64,000 nucleotides of DNA from Natrialba taiwanensis DSM 12281 (GTDB taxonomy: Archaea; Halobacteriota; Halobacteria; Halobacteriales; Natrialbaceae). A program made the position numbers and the translations under genes. The stretch is from assembly GCF_000337595.1 (NCBI RefSeq), contig NZ_AOIL01000001.1, forward strand, positions 5,498 through 69,497. The letters run 5' to 3'. The notes below the pieces were generated by a model. The model searched no databases and was not told where the DNA came from. It worked only from the letters and a program-made list of their open reading frames with translations. This document shows, piece by piece, positions 35,603 through 45,664 of this stretch. Position 1 is the first letter of the stretch, and each line of letters starts with the position of its first letter.

Positions 35603-36781
35603 ATGTCACGAGCTATTTTCGACACTTCCGAATACGACCGTCGGCTCGATCGGACGAAAGCGCGCTTGCGCGAGGAGAACCTCGACGCGCTCGTCGTCGC
35701 CGACCCCGCCAACATGAACTACCTCACCGGCTACGACGGCTGGTCGTTCTACGTTCACCAGGCGGTCATCGTGACGGCCGACCGCGACGAACCGGTCTGG
35801 GTCGGCCGCGAGATGGACGCCGACGGCGCGCGAGCGACGACTATTCTCTCCGCAGATAGTATCCAGTCGTACAGCGACGACCACGTCCACTCGCCGTACG
35901 ACCTCCACCCGATGGACTACGTCGCGGGCGTCCTCGACGAACTCGACGTCGACGACGGCCGCATCGGACTTGAGATGGACGCCTCCTACTTCACCGCGAA
36001 ATCCTACACGCGTCTGCAGGAAAACCTCCCCGCGGCCGAGTTCAGCGACGCGACGCTGCTTGTCAACTGGGCCCGGGTCAAGAAATCCGAGCAGGAACTC
36101 GCGTACATGCGCGAGGCCGCCCGCATCTCGGAGAACGCCATGCAGGCCGGAATCGACGCCATTGAGGAGGGCGTCCCCGAGTACGAGGCCGCGGCCGCGA
36201 TTTACGACGCGCTCATCACCGGCACCGACGAGTTCGGCGGCGACTACCCCTCGATCGTCCCCCTGATGCCCTCGGGCGACCACACCGGCACGCCGCACCT
36301 GACCTGGACCGACCGCCCGTTCGAGGACGGCGACCCGGTTATCATCGAACTCTCGGGCTGTCGTCACCGCTACCACTCGCCGCTCGCCCGAACGACGTTC
36401 GTCGGCGACCCGCCGGCTGAACTCGAGCGGACTGCGGATATCGTCATCGAGGGAATCGAGGCTGCGCTCGACGCCGCCGAACCGGGCGTCACCTGCGAGG
36501 CCGTCGAGAAGGCCTGGCGAGAGACCATCGCGCAGTACGACATCGAGAAGGAAGATCGCATCGGGTACTCGATGGGACTGGGTTACCCGCCGGACTGGGG
36601 CGAGCACACGGCGAGCATCCGACCCGGTGACGAGACCGTTCTCGAGGAGGACATGACCTTCCACATGATCCCGGGCATCTGGACCGAGGATATTGGAATG
36701 GAAATCAGCGAGACGTTCCACATGACGAGCTCCGGCGCGGAGACGCTGGCGGACTTCCCACGACAGCTGTTTACGGCGTAG
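35603..36781 (+). CDS. doeA: Ectoine hydrolase (M24 family)
   Basis: The 392-residue M24 (creatinase/prolidase-like) protein has the DoeA-type N-terminal segment NMNYLTGYDGWSFYVHQ (about 37-53), DLHPMDYVAG and LLVNWARVKKSEQELAYMREA. These features separate DoeA from ordinary Xaa-Pro peptidases. The catalytic pita-bread region has SGDHTGTPH (near 228), HSPLARTTF and GYSMGLGYPPDWGE. It should open the ectoine ring to N-acetyl-diaminobutyrate in the cytoplasm. The gene stands alone; other likely ectoine-pathway genes lie 8-28 kb downstream. A TATA-like TTACTATA is near 35543-35550. Confidence 0.85.
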   Translation: MSRAIFDTSEYDRRLDRTKARLREENLDALVVADPANMNYLTGYDGWSFYVHQAVIVTADRDEPVWVGREMDADGARATTILSADSIQSYSDDHVHSPYDLHPMDYVAGVLDELDVDDGRIGLEMDASYFTAKSYTRLQENLPAAEFSDATLLVNWARVKKSEQELAYMREAARISENAMQAGIDAIEEGVPEYEAAAAIYDALITGTDEFGGDYPSIVPLMPSGDHTGTPHLTWTDRPFEDGDPVIIELSGCRHRYHSPLARTTFVGDPPAELERTADIVIEGIEAALDAAEPGVTCEAVEKAWRETIAQYDIEKEDRIGYSMGLGYPPDWGEHTASIRPGDETVLEEDMTFHMIPGIWTEDIGMEISETFHMTSSGAETLADFPRQLFTA

Positions 36782-37068
36782 TCGCGTTCACCCCTTTGAG
36801 ACCCTCTTCTCGGGCGCTTGTTTCATCGGTACTCTCCAGGCGACTTCCAACTCCCCGGCTCACTGTGACGAATCGTCTCTCCGATCATGGATTCCTTGTA
36901 GCGTTGGAGCGAGTCGTTGAGTAGAGCTACCAGAGGGTAAAAATGTAAACACTACTACGGTATTCTGGTTACATGATGTACTATTTAAGCCATCTTGATT
37001 CATTCATATAGTATATGATGGAATTATACCCGCTGTTTATTTATTGGATGATTACTAATTGTCCATTG

Positions 37069-39402
37069 ATGTCTCGAAAAGACATAGCTAGAAGTAATAG
37101 CGATAGCGACGAAGTTACGAACAACGATCGCACTCTCTTGGATCGGCGAGGATGGTTGAAGATGGGCAGTTCAGTCCTCGGAGCATCGATGATCGGCCTG
37201 ACTCAGGGAGTAACACAGACCGCTGCGTCTTCCGGTTCGACAACGCAAAACTCGGGTGACTACTACAATCTAGTCGATGAGGTTCCGAATAGGGCCTACA
37301 ACTTGTGGAAGGAGTCCTACGACGATATCCGTGAGGATGTCGATGCTACTGTCGTTTCTGCCGATGACTACGACGGCCGGAACGGGGATATCTCTGACTT
37401 AATTGAGAGCGCTTCTAACAATGGCGAAATCATCGATCTCGGATCCGGAACCTACGAGATGCATTCCTCTGTCGACTCCACCGGATCGATGGTTGCCATC
37501 GCGGGTGACGGTGCGACGATCTATGCTGTCGGTGACCAGAGTGAGTACTCCTCATCGATCATTTTCCCGCTCGGTGGCGAGGATCGGATCCTGATGCAGG
37601 GCTTCAACGTCGATATCTCGGAGGGGCCGGACCTCGCACTCATCACCACCTACGGAGCAATTCAAGAAGAAGGATTCTTCGAGGATATCTCGTTCTTCGG
37701 CCAGCGGACCCGGACGCAGGACGGTGGCTTCAACAACACCGTCGCAATCGATAGCGCTTCCGGTGTCGAGACGCTCATCCATCGCCTCGAGATGCCCGAC
37801 GGTGGTCTCGAGGGCGACGGCGAAAAGGACGAGGCGATCGGTATTTCGGTCGAGGGCCACGAGGGGTATAACGTCTGGAAGGACTGTTATGCCGAACAGT
37901 GGGAATCAAACGGCTTCTACCTCGATGCTGGGGAAAACGTCGTTTGGAACTGTCACGCCAAGGATAACGCTCGTGGCAACATCCGCATCAGCGACGGCGA
38001 TGTCGTCGTCGGCGGCACTGCCGAGGTAACGAGTGAGCGCGACTCTCAGCTTGCCCAGCCGTTTGTCCATCAAGACGGTGAGGCCAGTGTTACCGGCCTC
38101 GAAATCATCGTCGATGGCGATTCCTGGGGCAATGCTGCAGTCCAGTTGCGTAGCGATCAGATTCACTGCGAGTTCGAGAAGTTGGTCGTCCACATCCGTG
38201 GCGGCTCCGAACTCCCTGTCCGCATCGACAGTACCGTCAACGGCGAGGGGTCGGCTACCTTCAGGGACTGTTACATCTACGACGAGGGGAGTCAGGATCA
38301 CACGTTCCACGTGCCGTGGAAAAACGACGGCTACTGCTATCTCGAGGAGGATGTTCGCGTTGACTCTACCATGGGCGACGAGTTCACCATCGGTTCCTCG
38401 GGTGAACTCCATTATGAGGGCGAGCAATATTCTAACACCACGCTGTCAGCCGATGATCTCGGCCTTGAGAGTCCCCTTGTTGATGACGGAAGCCTCCCGT
38501 CGTTCTACTTCGATTACGAGAACAATGAAGATGGAACTGAGGGGTGGCTAGATCTCGGGTCGGATGACGACTACAGCCAACCGACAAATGAAGCTGGTAT
38601 TCTTTTCCAGGCGAAAGAAAACATCGAGAGGATCGAAGCACGTCTTTCTGAAAACACGGATCGGCATCAAACGGCCTATCTCCGAGATAGTGCTGCAGAG
38701 GTCGTTACCCAGACGGATATTTCCAACCTGAGTGCCGGCGACTCGTTCGTTCTTGCACCAGCTGACGGAATAAACGCTGACAACACGTATTCGGTTACAG
38801 TTGATGCCGATGGCGATTATTGGGATCGCGGCGAGGACAGTAACCCGGAGTACAAGTATGAGAATGAATCCTGGGAGGTAACTGCTGGAGTCTACTCTAG
38901 TGGCCAATCTACGACTCAAAACGTTCGCTATGCGGTTACTGAAATCCGAGCGGGAGATGGAAATCTCGGGACCTCAATCTCGCTACCCAGCCCTGAATCG
39001 AGGGATAGCAACTCGAGCTTCAATGGCCTCTATTTCAATGTTCAACGAGAGGTTTCCGGGGTTCGCTGTACGATCGCTGATGGGGAAAACGCACCAGAGG
39101 GCTACTCTGAAGCGTTCTGTATTGACGGCTGGGGTGAGATAATCTCTGACGTGGCCGACGTATCCGACGTGGGCCCGGGTGAGTCATTCGAGATCATACT
39201 GGACGAGCCGACTGATACTGACTTCGGCGTCGGTCTCAGAAATCCGGACGGCAACTACTACCGAAGTCGATACGAGTCACCGGAGTACCCGTACACGGGT
39301 GATGAAATCGACGTTGATGCGGGGGTATTCGATACCGGTCCATCGCTGACAGATACCGTCCTCTACAACATCGAGTACGTTGTGCCGATCCTGCCAGAGT
39401 AA
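37069..39402 (+). CDS. Secreted parallel beta-helix protein with duplicated C-terminal module
   Basis: The 777-residue protein has a Tat-type signal (DRRGWLKMGSSVLGASMIGL near residue 28-47). A pectate-lyase-like parallel beta-helix occupies about residues 110-470. Two related beta-rich modules follow (about 505-640 and 660-770): both hold a P-E-Y-x-Y plus V-x-A-G-V sequence (NPEYKYE...VTAGVYSSG; SPEYPYT...VDAGVFDTG). The helix probably binds or cleaves polysaccharide, but no catalytic residues are evident. Start ATG 37069 was chosen because the 18 residues before it are hydrophobic and non-signal. Its surroundings are AT-rich, suggesting transfer. Confidence 0.75.
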   Translation: MSRKDIARSNSDSDEVTNNDRTLLDRRGWLKMGSSVLGASMIGLTQGVTQTAASSGSTTQNSGDYYNLVDEVPNRAYNLWKESYDDIREDVDATVVSADDYDGRNGDISDLIESASNNGEIIDLGSGTYEMHSSVDSTGSMVAIAGDGATIYAVGDQSEYSSSIIFPLGGEDRILMQGFNVDISEGPDLALITTYGAIQEEGFFEDISFFGQRTRTQDGGFNNTVAIDSASGVETLIHRLEMPDGGLEGDGEKDEAIGISVEGHEGYNVWKDCYAEQWESNGFYLDAGENVVWNCHAKDNARGNIRISDGDVVVGGTAEVTSERDSQLAQPFVHQDGEASVTGLEIIVDGDSWGNAAVQLRSDQIHCEFEKLVVHIRGGSELPVRIDSTVNGEGSATFRDCYIYDEGSQDHTFHVPWKNDGYCYLEEDVRVDSTMGDEFTIGSSGELHYEGEQYSNTTLSADDLGLESPLVDDGSLPSFYFDYENNEDGTEGWLDLGSDDDYSQPTNEAGILFQAKENIERIEARLSENTDRHQTAYLRDSAAEVVTQTDISNLSAGDSFVLAPADGINADNTYSVTVDADGDYWDRGEDSNPEYKYENESWEVTAGVYSSGQSTTQNVRYAVTEIRAGDGNLGTSISLPSPESRDSNSSFNGLYFNVQREVSGVRCTIADGENAPEGYSEAFCIDGWGEIISDVADVSDVGPGESFEIILDEPTDTDFGVGLRNPDGNYYRSRYESPEYPYTGDEIDVDAGVFDTGPSLTDTVLYNIEYVVPILPE

Positions 39403-39664
39403 TCACTGTTCGGCGAGCCTTTACAATTTGAAAAATATTTACAAATATATTTAGCATCCCATGCACATGGGTGGGAAATATAGTAGTTTGCAGAAGTTTT
39501 TACTCACACTTCGTCAGCAGCCGGGAGGAAGCACCCGAAATCACTCTTCTTGAGATCTGCTGTGAGCAAAGACTTCCAGTCGTTACTATAGAACTCGCTT
39601 GATGATGGGTCTTCTCTCGCAGCTATTGATAATGTAGACTGGTAGGCTGCACTCGCGTGCTGCT
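39403..39664. other. AT-rich noncoding stretch
   Basis: Immediately after the beta-helix gene the sequence is rich in A/T, with ATATTTACAAATATATTT near 39438-39455. No gene or RNA is recognised. Confidence 0.4.
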
Positions 39665-39880
39665 CTACATCAGTTCACTGATTGCTTCATCGTTGCTCTC
39701 GAAGTCCTCAACGGATGCCGGCGTGGCGAGCGTAGCCATTCGCGTACAGTGCTGGAGCAGTTTGAGGTGGCGGTGGTCGCCGATTTCCGAGGGGACGAAT
39801 CAGATGGTGTCGCCGAATTTCAGATACCGTCGGCGATCAGCATCGTATTGGGCGTACCAAGTGTCCTTCTGTTCGACCGG
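39665..39880 (-). pseudogene. Remnant of an unidentified protein gene
   Basis: On the minus strand, a stretch with protein-like composition reads FVPSEIGDHRHLKLLQHCTRM then ATLATPASVEDFESNDE and ISELM, ending at TAG 39667-39665. An in-frame TGA interrupts FGDTI*FVPSE. The stretch before it (YAQYDADRRYLKFGD) is in the same frame. I do not recognise the family. It has the look of the end of a degraded gene. Confidence 0.45.
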
Positions 39881-40033
39881 AGAGGTTCGCGAATGGGATC
39901 ATCCTCATCTCCCTCTCTGCTCACCTAGTGATCCGGATCGGTGTTGTCCCGACCAGAGCCCGTGATTGAACGCTGGCGATACTGACTTGGCACGACCCCC
40001 AAGCCTAAAAGAGTCTCTCACCGATTCATCTGT

Positions 40034-40834
40034 ATGAACGATTCCTTCGAAGATATCCAGTTTCTCGCGCGGGCACAGACGCGCATCCACGCGCTGCAGT
40101 TGCTGGCGGAGCAACCACGGGATCGAGATGAACTCATCGACCAGCTTGATATATCACGGGCTACGTTGAGCCGCTTACTTCGGCAGTTCGAAGACCGAAA
40201 ATGGGTTTCACAAGACGGAGCACAGTATCGCACAACTCGGTTCGGCTCAGCTATGGCCGAAGATATCACGCAGTTACTCGATACCGCTACAACGATTCGT
40301 CACTTTCAGGGAATTGCTCAGTATCTGCCGTTCGATGAACTGGGCATCGAGTTTTATCAACTCCGGGGAGCACGGCTCACCGAAGCGACCACCTCCGACC
40401 CCGCTGCGCCCGCACGGCGTGTCGGTCAGTTGCTCGACTCTGCTGATCGGACACGTATCCTCAAACAGGCAATCGACCCAAACGCCTCACGCCCCCACTA
40501 CGAGGCGGTTATTCAGGGGCAGCAACGAACAGCGGTCATACTCACTCACGAGGCAATTGATACCGTTAACGAGAGTCGTACCACGAGACAGTGGTTCCAA
40601 GAGATGATTGCAAACGAAGTGCCGGTCTATCGGTACGACGGAAATATGCCGATCAACCTGAAAATCATCGATGAGACAGTCGTACTCAGCGTTACTGATG
40701 CAAACGGATTATTCCCGGCACTCATCGAAACCGACGATGACGAGATCTTTTCGTGGGCGGTTGAAACATTCGAATCATACGGTGATCAAGCGACACTAGT
40801 AGACCAGGACGCGTTTCGGCCTCCAGCCGACTAG
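40034..40834 (+). CDS. Helix-turn-helix transcriptional regulator (FilR1-like)
   Basis: The 266-residue protein has an ArsR-type winged helix at about residues 8-70 (RIHALQLLAEQ, DELIDQLDISRATLSRLLRQFEDRKWV). The C-terminal alpha/beta region from about 100 is like the predicted effector domain of archaeal FilR1-type regulators. It is followed 154 bp downstream by an SDR gene and then LtrA. The signal it senses is unknown. Confidence 0.8.
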   Translation: MNDSFEDIQFLARAQTRIHALQLLAEQPRDRDELIDQLDISRATLSRLLRQFEDRKWVSQDGAQYRTTRFGSAMAEDITQLLDTATTIRHFQGIAQYLPFDELGIEFYQLRGARLTEATTSDPAAPARRVGQLLDSADRTRILKQAIDPNASRPHYEAVIQGQQRTAVILTHEAIDTVNESRTTRQWFQEMIANEVPVYRYDGNMPINLKIIDETVVLSVTDANGLFPALIETDDDEIFSWAVETFESYGDQATLVDQDAFRPPAD

Positions 40835-40988
40835 AGACGAACTCGACGAGATGCCGTTGAACTCACGTCGGAAAAACTGCCATAATCATATAATATCTGT
40901 CTTATTGTCGATGAGTATTTCAGACGGTGCAATATCGTCGGCTTATTGCAGTGAGAATCACTATTCCGTGTCCGTCCGATGAAAGCAT

Positions 40989-41807
40989 ATGGCTCAGAAC
41001 CAATCCGGTCAACAAACCGGCGCATCGCTCGACGTTGCAGACGATGTTCAAGAACTGATGAGCAACCGTCCGCTTGAGGGTGATGTCGCGCTCGTTACTG
41101 GCGGTTCCGGCGCGATGGGGAGCAATATGGCTGTAGCACTCGGTGCTCTCGGCGCAGACGTCGCCGTCCACTACCATAGTAGCAAGGCTGATGCGACCGC
41201 CGTCGTGGATGCAGTCGAAGGATACGACAGCACGGCCGTACCCGTACAGGCTGACGTAACAGACGTCGCTGACGTAGAGGAGATGTATCAGCAGGTGATC
41301 GATGAGTTTGGCCGGCTGGACATTCTCATCAACACCGCTGGTGTGATGCTGAAGAAACCACTTGAAGAGGTGAGCGAGGACGAGTACGATCGGATGTTCG
41401 ACATCCATACGAAGGGCACGTTCTTCAATTTCCGCGAGGCAGCCCGATGTATGAACGATGACGGCCGTATTCTCAACTTCTCGACGACGTTGACGGGAGT
41501 GATGACGGGACAGTACTCCGTCTATGCTGGCGCGAAGGCAGCGACCGAACAGTTCACAAAGATGCTTGCCAAGGAGGTCGGTAATCGAGGAATCACCGTC
41601 AACACGGTCGCTCCTGGTCCAGCGGATACCTCATTCTACTATCCCGACGAGACAGAAGAGTCCACCGAGAGATACAAATCGATGAGCATCGGCAATCGCC
41701 TCACGGAGGTGGGCGATGTGGTACCGCTACTGGCGTTTCTCTCCTCGGAAGAGGCGGGCTGGATCACGGGCCAAACAATCCGAATTAACGGCGGGTTGGC
41801 GGACTAA
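40989..41807 (+). CDS. SDR-family oxidoreductase
   Basis: The 272-residue short-chain dehydrogenase/reductase has a Rossmann nucleotide site TGGSGAMG (about 37-44), the helical stretch NTAGVM around 115, and the catalytic YSVYAGAKAA containing Y-x3-K near residue 178-182. The C-terminal LSSEEAGWITGQTIRINGG is typical of 3-oxoacyl-ACP-reductase-like SDRs. The substrate is not determinable. The first approximately 30 residues are Gln-rich and disordered. Confidence 0.87.
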   Translation: MAQNQSGQQTGASLDVADDVQELMSNRPLEGDVALVTGGSGAMGSNMAVALGALGADVAVHYHSSKADATAVVDAVEGYDSTAVPVQADVTDVADVEEMYQQVIDEFGRLDILINTAGVMLKKPLEEVSEDEYDRMFDIHTKGTFFNFREAARCMNDDGRILNFSTTLTGVMTGQYSVYAGAKAATEQFTKMLAKEVGNRGITVNTVAPGPADTSFYYPDETEESTERYKSMSIGNRLTEVGDVVPLLAFLSSEEAGWITGQTIRINGGLAD

Positions 41808-41890
41808 CCGATACGGGAGTTCACTTTAAAGCACAGTATTTAACATAATGATGTCATGAGCGACCAAAGACAGAACTATACTAGCTATCA

Positions 41891-43084
41891 ATGAGCACGA
41901 CTGATTCAGGATCGGCATTCCAACCGGGTCCGACCGATGTGAGTGATCAAGGGAAAGCTGCGTCGACGTTAGAGCTATTCTTCGATTTGGTGTTCGTCTT
42001 CGCGTTCACGCAGGTCACAAGCTTTCTTGTCGACCATCTCACGTGGGTCGGCCTCGCGCGCGGTGTAGCGATACTCGCAGCGGTGTGGTGGGCATGGGTC
42101 GTCTATTCGTGGCTAACGGGTGCTGCATCCGCTGAAGAGACCATATCTGAGCGAGTGATACTCCTTGCTGCGATGACGTCGATGGTCGTCGTTGCACTCT
42201 CGATTCCTGGTGCGTTCGGCGAGACGGCGCTAGTGTTTGGAGTCGCGTACTTCCTCGTCCGATTCCTTCACGTTCTCCTGTACATCCTCACTGCCTCGTC
42301 CGAAACACGCGACGCAGTGGTCCGAGTTGCGCCCGGATTCCTCGGTGGTCCGGCACTGATCCTTGCTGCTAGTTTCTTCGCTGACCCGCTGGCGAGCGTT
42401 CTCTGGGCCGCAGCACTTGCCATCGACTACGGAATCGTATTCGTCCGTGGCGTCGAAGGATTCGAGTGCGATGTCGGGCATTTCGTCGAGCGTCACCAAC
42501 TCATCATGATCATCGCGTTAGGTGAGTCGATCGTGGCGATCGGTATCGGTGTCGGGACAGAAGGACTTACCAGCGGCCCGGTGGTGCTTCTCTCCGTTCT
42601 TCTCGGATTCACGCTTATCGTCGCGCTGTGGTGGCTGTACTTCGATTATATTATCCTCGCCGCGGGGCAAAAGCTCGCCGAGACGAGCGGCTACGAGCGA
42701 ACGCGACTGGCACGCGATTCATACAGTGTTCTCCATCTCCCGATAGTTGGGAGCATTATCTTCATCGCTCTCGGCATTGAACAGACACTCGCCCATCTTA
42801 CCGAACCGCTCGGACTGATCGCTGCCGTCGGGCTGTGTGGCGGTAGCGCACTCTACCTCTTCGGGCACAACGCCTGGAGGTATCACGATCACGGGACTGT
42901 GAGCGTTGCCCGACTCATTGTGACAGTTATCACCGTGGGATTACTCTTCGTGGCAGTTCGGGTTCCAGCTTTTGTCGCTCTTACGGTACTCACGGCCCTC
43001 TTCGTCGGACTTGCAGCCTACGAGACTATCTTTTCTGCGGACCGGAACGCAATCCGGGGACGCCACCTTTCCAAGAGTGATTGA
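41891..43084 (+). CDS. Low-temperature requirement A (LtrA)-like membrane protein
   Basis: The 397-residue protein has about ten to eleven hydrophobic helices. LELFFDLVFVFAFTQVTSFL near residue 25 and FVERHQLIMIIALGESIVAIG near 200 are hallmark LtrA segments. The function of LtrA proteins is not well established; they were first seen as required for growth of Listeria at low temperature. The gene follows the SDR with 83 bp spacing on the same strand. Confidence 0.87.
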   Translation: MSTTDSGSAFQPGPTDVSDQGKAASTLELFFDLVFVFAFTQVTSFLVDHLTWVGLARGVAILAAVWWAWVVYSWLTGAASAEETISERVILLAAMTSMVVVALSIPGAFGETALVFGVAYFLVRFLHVLLYILTASSETRDAVVRVAPGFLGGPALILAASFFADPLASVLWAAALAIDYGIVFVRGVEGFECDVGHFVERHQLIMIIALGESIVAIGIGVGTEGLTSGPVVLLSVLLGFTLIVALWWLYFDYIILAAGQKLAETSGYERTRLARDSYSVLHLPIVGSIIFIALGIEQTLAHLTEPLGLIAAVGLCGGSALYLFGHNAWRYHDHGTVSVARLIVTVITVGLLFVAVRVPAFVALTVLTALFVGLAAYETIFSADRNAIRGRHLSKSD

Positions 43085-43201
43085 TCCCTCCGCCGGATTC
43101 TGGTGGGTTTCCTCATTGTCCCATGATGATTCCCGCTAGATATCGTGGTCCGCGTTCACTCTAATTTCTGGAAGATATCCAACGAAATAATAATAATATC
43201 T

Positions 43202-44182
43202 TTACTGAGAGACGACGTTCTCGAGTTCAGAACCGCCGTTCTCGAGCGCGCCAACGTTGTGCGCGACGATGTCGGCCAGCCGATCCCAGTGTTTCGGCGT
43301 GTGCCCGCCCGTGTGGGGAGTCAGCAGACAGTTTTCGAGATCCCAGAGCTCGTGATCGTTCGGCAGCGGTTCGGGTTCGGTCACGTCGAGTGCGGCCCCC
43401 TGAATGCCGTTCGACTGCAGTGCCGAGACAAGCGCGTCGGTGTCGACGAGGCCGCCGCGCGCGGCGTTGACGACGACGGCGTTCGGGGGCAGCGTCGCCA
43501 GTTCGTCCGCGCCGACGAGTCCTCGCGTCAGGTCGTTCAGCGGACAGGCGAGCACGACGTACTCGCTGCGGGCGAACGCCTCGTGAACGTCTTCTTCCTC
43601 GAACCCGAGCACCTCGTCCGTCGGACCGCCTTTCGAGGGTGTGTAGCGGATACCGATCGTCTCGACCTCGAAGCCCGCGAGTCGCTGGACGATCTCCTGA
43701 CCGATCGAGCCGAGTCCCACCACTGTGACGGTGCTCCCAGTGAACTCGTGGGACTGGAAGTGTCGCCACTCGCTGTTTTGCTTGCGCCGCCACCCCTCGT
43801 GGAGGTTGCGCGCGAAGACGAGCATATTGGCGATCGACTGTTCGGCGATTCCGGGGGCGTGGATGCCGCCCGCGTTCGTCACGGCGACGCCGTGCTCGGC
43901 GAGCGCCTCCATCGGCACGTGGTCGGTGCCGGCGAACGTACACGCGAAGAGTTCGAGTCGCTCGGCCCGGTCGAGGAGGTCTTCTTCGATCGTGATCCCC
44001 GTCACGACCCGCGCTTGCGGGACGAGTTCACGCTCCTCGGCGGGCGTCCGTGCGAGCGCGACGGTGTGGTTCGGCAGTCGCTCGCGCAGCGTTTCGGCGT
44101 ACGATTCCATCGATAGCCCTTCCGTTCCCTCGCGGAGAACGACGACATCTGCGTTCGTGCTCGTACTCGTACTCGTGCTCAT
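43202..44182 (-). CDS. D-2-hydroxyacid dehydrogenase family protein
   Basis: The 326-residue NAD(P)-dependent enzyme has the Rossmann motif VVGLGSIGQEI (about 141-151), the active-site Arg in NAARGGLVD and a C-terminal TPHTGGHTPKHW that contributes the His. It belongs to the phosphoglycerate dehydrogenase-like D-2-hydroxyacid group. The chosen ATG 44182 precedes a Ser/Thr run. It is divergent from an M20 gene with a 144-bp promoter region holding an ATTGTGTAT site, suggesting shared control. The physiological substrate is unknown. Confidence 0.85.
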   Translation of the reverse strand: MSTSTSTSTNADVVVLREGTEGLSMESYAETLRERLPNHTVALARTPAEERELVPQARVVTGITIEEDLLDRAERLELFACTFAGTDHVPMEALAEHGVAVTNAGGIHAPGIAEQSIANMLVFARNLHEGWRRKQNSEWRHFQSHEFTGSTVTVVGLGSIGQEIVQRLAGFEVETIGIRYTPSKGGPTDEVLGFEEEDVHEAFARSEYVVLACPLNDLTRGLVGADELATLPPNAVVVNAARGGLVDTDALVSALQSNGIQGAALDVTEPEPLPNDHELWDLENCLLTPHTGGHTPKHWDRLADIVAHNVGALENGGSELENVVSQ

Positions 44183-44285
44183 ATGATCCTCCGTCGCAGT
44201 AGCGTGTTCTCGCCACTGAAACGACTCGTACCCAACGGTTGTCATCGCCTCTCTTATTCTTTTTGTGTACCTACCATCAACACTG

Positions 44286-44300
44286 ATTGTGTATAATTAA
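44286..44300 (+). promoter_or_regulatory. ATTGTGTAT promoter element with TATA box (M20/dehydrogenase)
   Basis: ATTGTGTATAATTAA combines the 9-bp element shared with three other promoters in this region and a TATA-like TATAATTA. Normal spacing predicts a start near 44318-44322, close to the M20 start codon, giving a leaderless or nearly leaderless transcript. Confidence 0.55.
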
Positions 44301-44326
44301 GTTAGTGGAGTGAGTCAGTGTCTGGC

Positions 44327-45664
44327 ATGAACGAACCGATACGAGATCGTCTCGTGACCCTCCGTCGGAACCTTCACCGCCACCCGGAGCCGGCGTGGCG
44401 CGAGTTCTACACGACCGCTCGCCTCGTCGAGGAAATTCGAGCGATCGGCGTCGACGAACTGGCCGTCGGGCCGGACGCCTACGATCCCGCGGATCGGATG
44501 GCCGTTCCCGATGCCGACCTCGATTCGTGGATCGATCGCGCTCGCGAGCGGGGCGCGGATCCGGCGCTGCTCGATCGGATGACCGGTGGCAACACGGGCG
44601 CGGTCGCCGTTCTCGACCGCGGCGAGGGGCCCTCGATCGGACTGCGGGTCGATATCGACGCGCTGTTCATCGAGGAGTCGACCGCCGAGGAACACGATCC
44701 GGCCGCGGAGGGGTTCCGATCGGAGATCGACGGCGCGATGCACGCCTGCGGGCACGACGTGCACATGACGTGGGGGTTGGCCGTTCTCGAAGCCATCGCA
44801 GAAAGCGACTTTGCGGGTCGGCTGATCGTCTTCTTTCAGCCCGCCGAGGAGACCAGCGGCGGCGGCTGTCCGATGGCGAAAAGCGAGTTCGCGGACGGGC
44901 TGGACTACCTGCTCGCCGTGCACGTCGGCCTCGATCATCCGACGGGCGAGGTCGTCGCCGGGATCGAGAAGCCACTGGCCATGTGCCACGTTGACGCGAC
45001 GATCCACGGTGCCTCTGCGCACGCGGGGAAAGCGCCGAACGAGGGGGCAAACGCCATGCATGCGATGGGGACGGCGATCGAGAACGCCTACGGGATTCCC
45101 CGCCACAGCGACGGCATGACGCGGGTGAATATCGGGAAAGCCGAAGCGGGTACCGCGAGCAACGTTATCGCCGAGCGCGCCCACATGGCAGCCGAAGCGC
45201 GCGGCGAGACGACCGAGCTGATGGAGTTCATGAAGGACCGGCTGGAGCGAACCGTCAAATCGGCTGCGACGATGCACGACTGCCGGGCCGAGGTCGAAGT
45301 CGTTAGCGAATCGCCGCGTGCGGACAGCGATCCCGAGTTGCAGGCGCTCGTCAGCGAGGTCGCCGACGGCGCGTCGGGTATCGAGCGCGTGCTGCCGGCC
45401 GCCGACTTCGGCGCGAGCGAGGACGCGACGTTCCTGATGGAGCGCGTCCAGCGCGACGGCGGGCTCGCGACGTACCTCATCGTCGGGACCGATCACCCGA
45501 CCAGCCACCACACGCCGACGTTCGACGTCGACGAGGCGAGTCTCGAACACGGGGTCGACGTGCTCGTCGAGACGATCCGTGAACTCGAGTCCCGGCACCC
45601 GGTCCCACACGTCGATCCCGCTGACGGAGACGCCCCCATCGCGGAGACGGAGGGGCGCGAATGA
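44327..45664 (+). CDS. M20-family amidohydrolase, candidate N-acetyl-diaminobutyrate deacetylase
   Basis: The 445-residue M20D (AbgA/HmrA-like) metallo-amidohydrolase has N-terminal NLHRHPEPAWREFYTTARL, metal ligands in HACGHDVHM (near 138-146), the PAEETSGGG Glu pair and H-rich HVGLDHPTGE. Near the end, GTDHPTSHHTP supplies a metal His. The family deacylates N-acyl amino acids. A paralogue with the same layout is at 59541-60827. In an ectoine context it could deacetylate N-acetyl-diaminobutyrate (a DoeB2-like role), which is inference. GTG 44318 is an alternative start. Its stop overlaps the next gene's start as ATGA. Confidence 0.85.
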   Translation: MNEPIRDRLVTLRRNLHRHPEPAWREFYTTARLVEEIRAIGVDELAVGPDAYDPADRMAVPDADLDSWIDRARERGADPALLDRMTGGNTGAVAVLDRGEGPSIGLRVDIDALFIEESTAEEHDPAAEGFRSEIDGAMHACGHDVHMTWGLAVLEAIAESDFAGRLIVFFQPAEETSGGGCPMAKSEFADGLDYLLAVHVGLDHPTGEVVAGIEKPLAMCHVDATIHGASAHAGKAPNEGANAMHAMGTAIENAYGIPRHSDGMTRVNIGKAEAGTASNVIAERAHMAAEARGETTELMEFMKDRLERTVKSAATMHDCRAEVEVVSESPRADSDPELQALVSEVADGASGIERVLPAADFGASEDATFLMERVQRDGGLATYLIVGTDHPTSHHTPTFDVDEASLEHGVDVLVETIRELESRHPVPHVDPADGDAPIAETEGRE

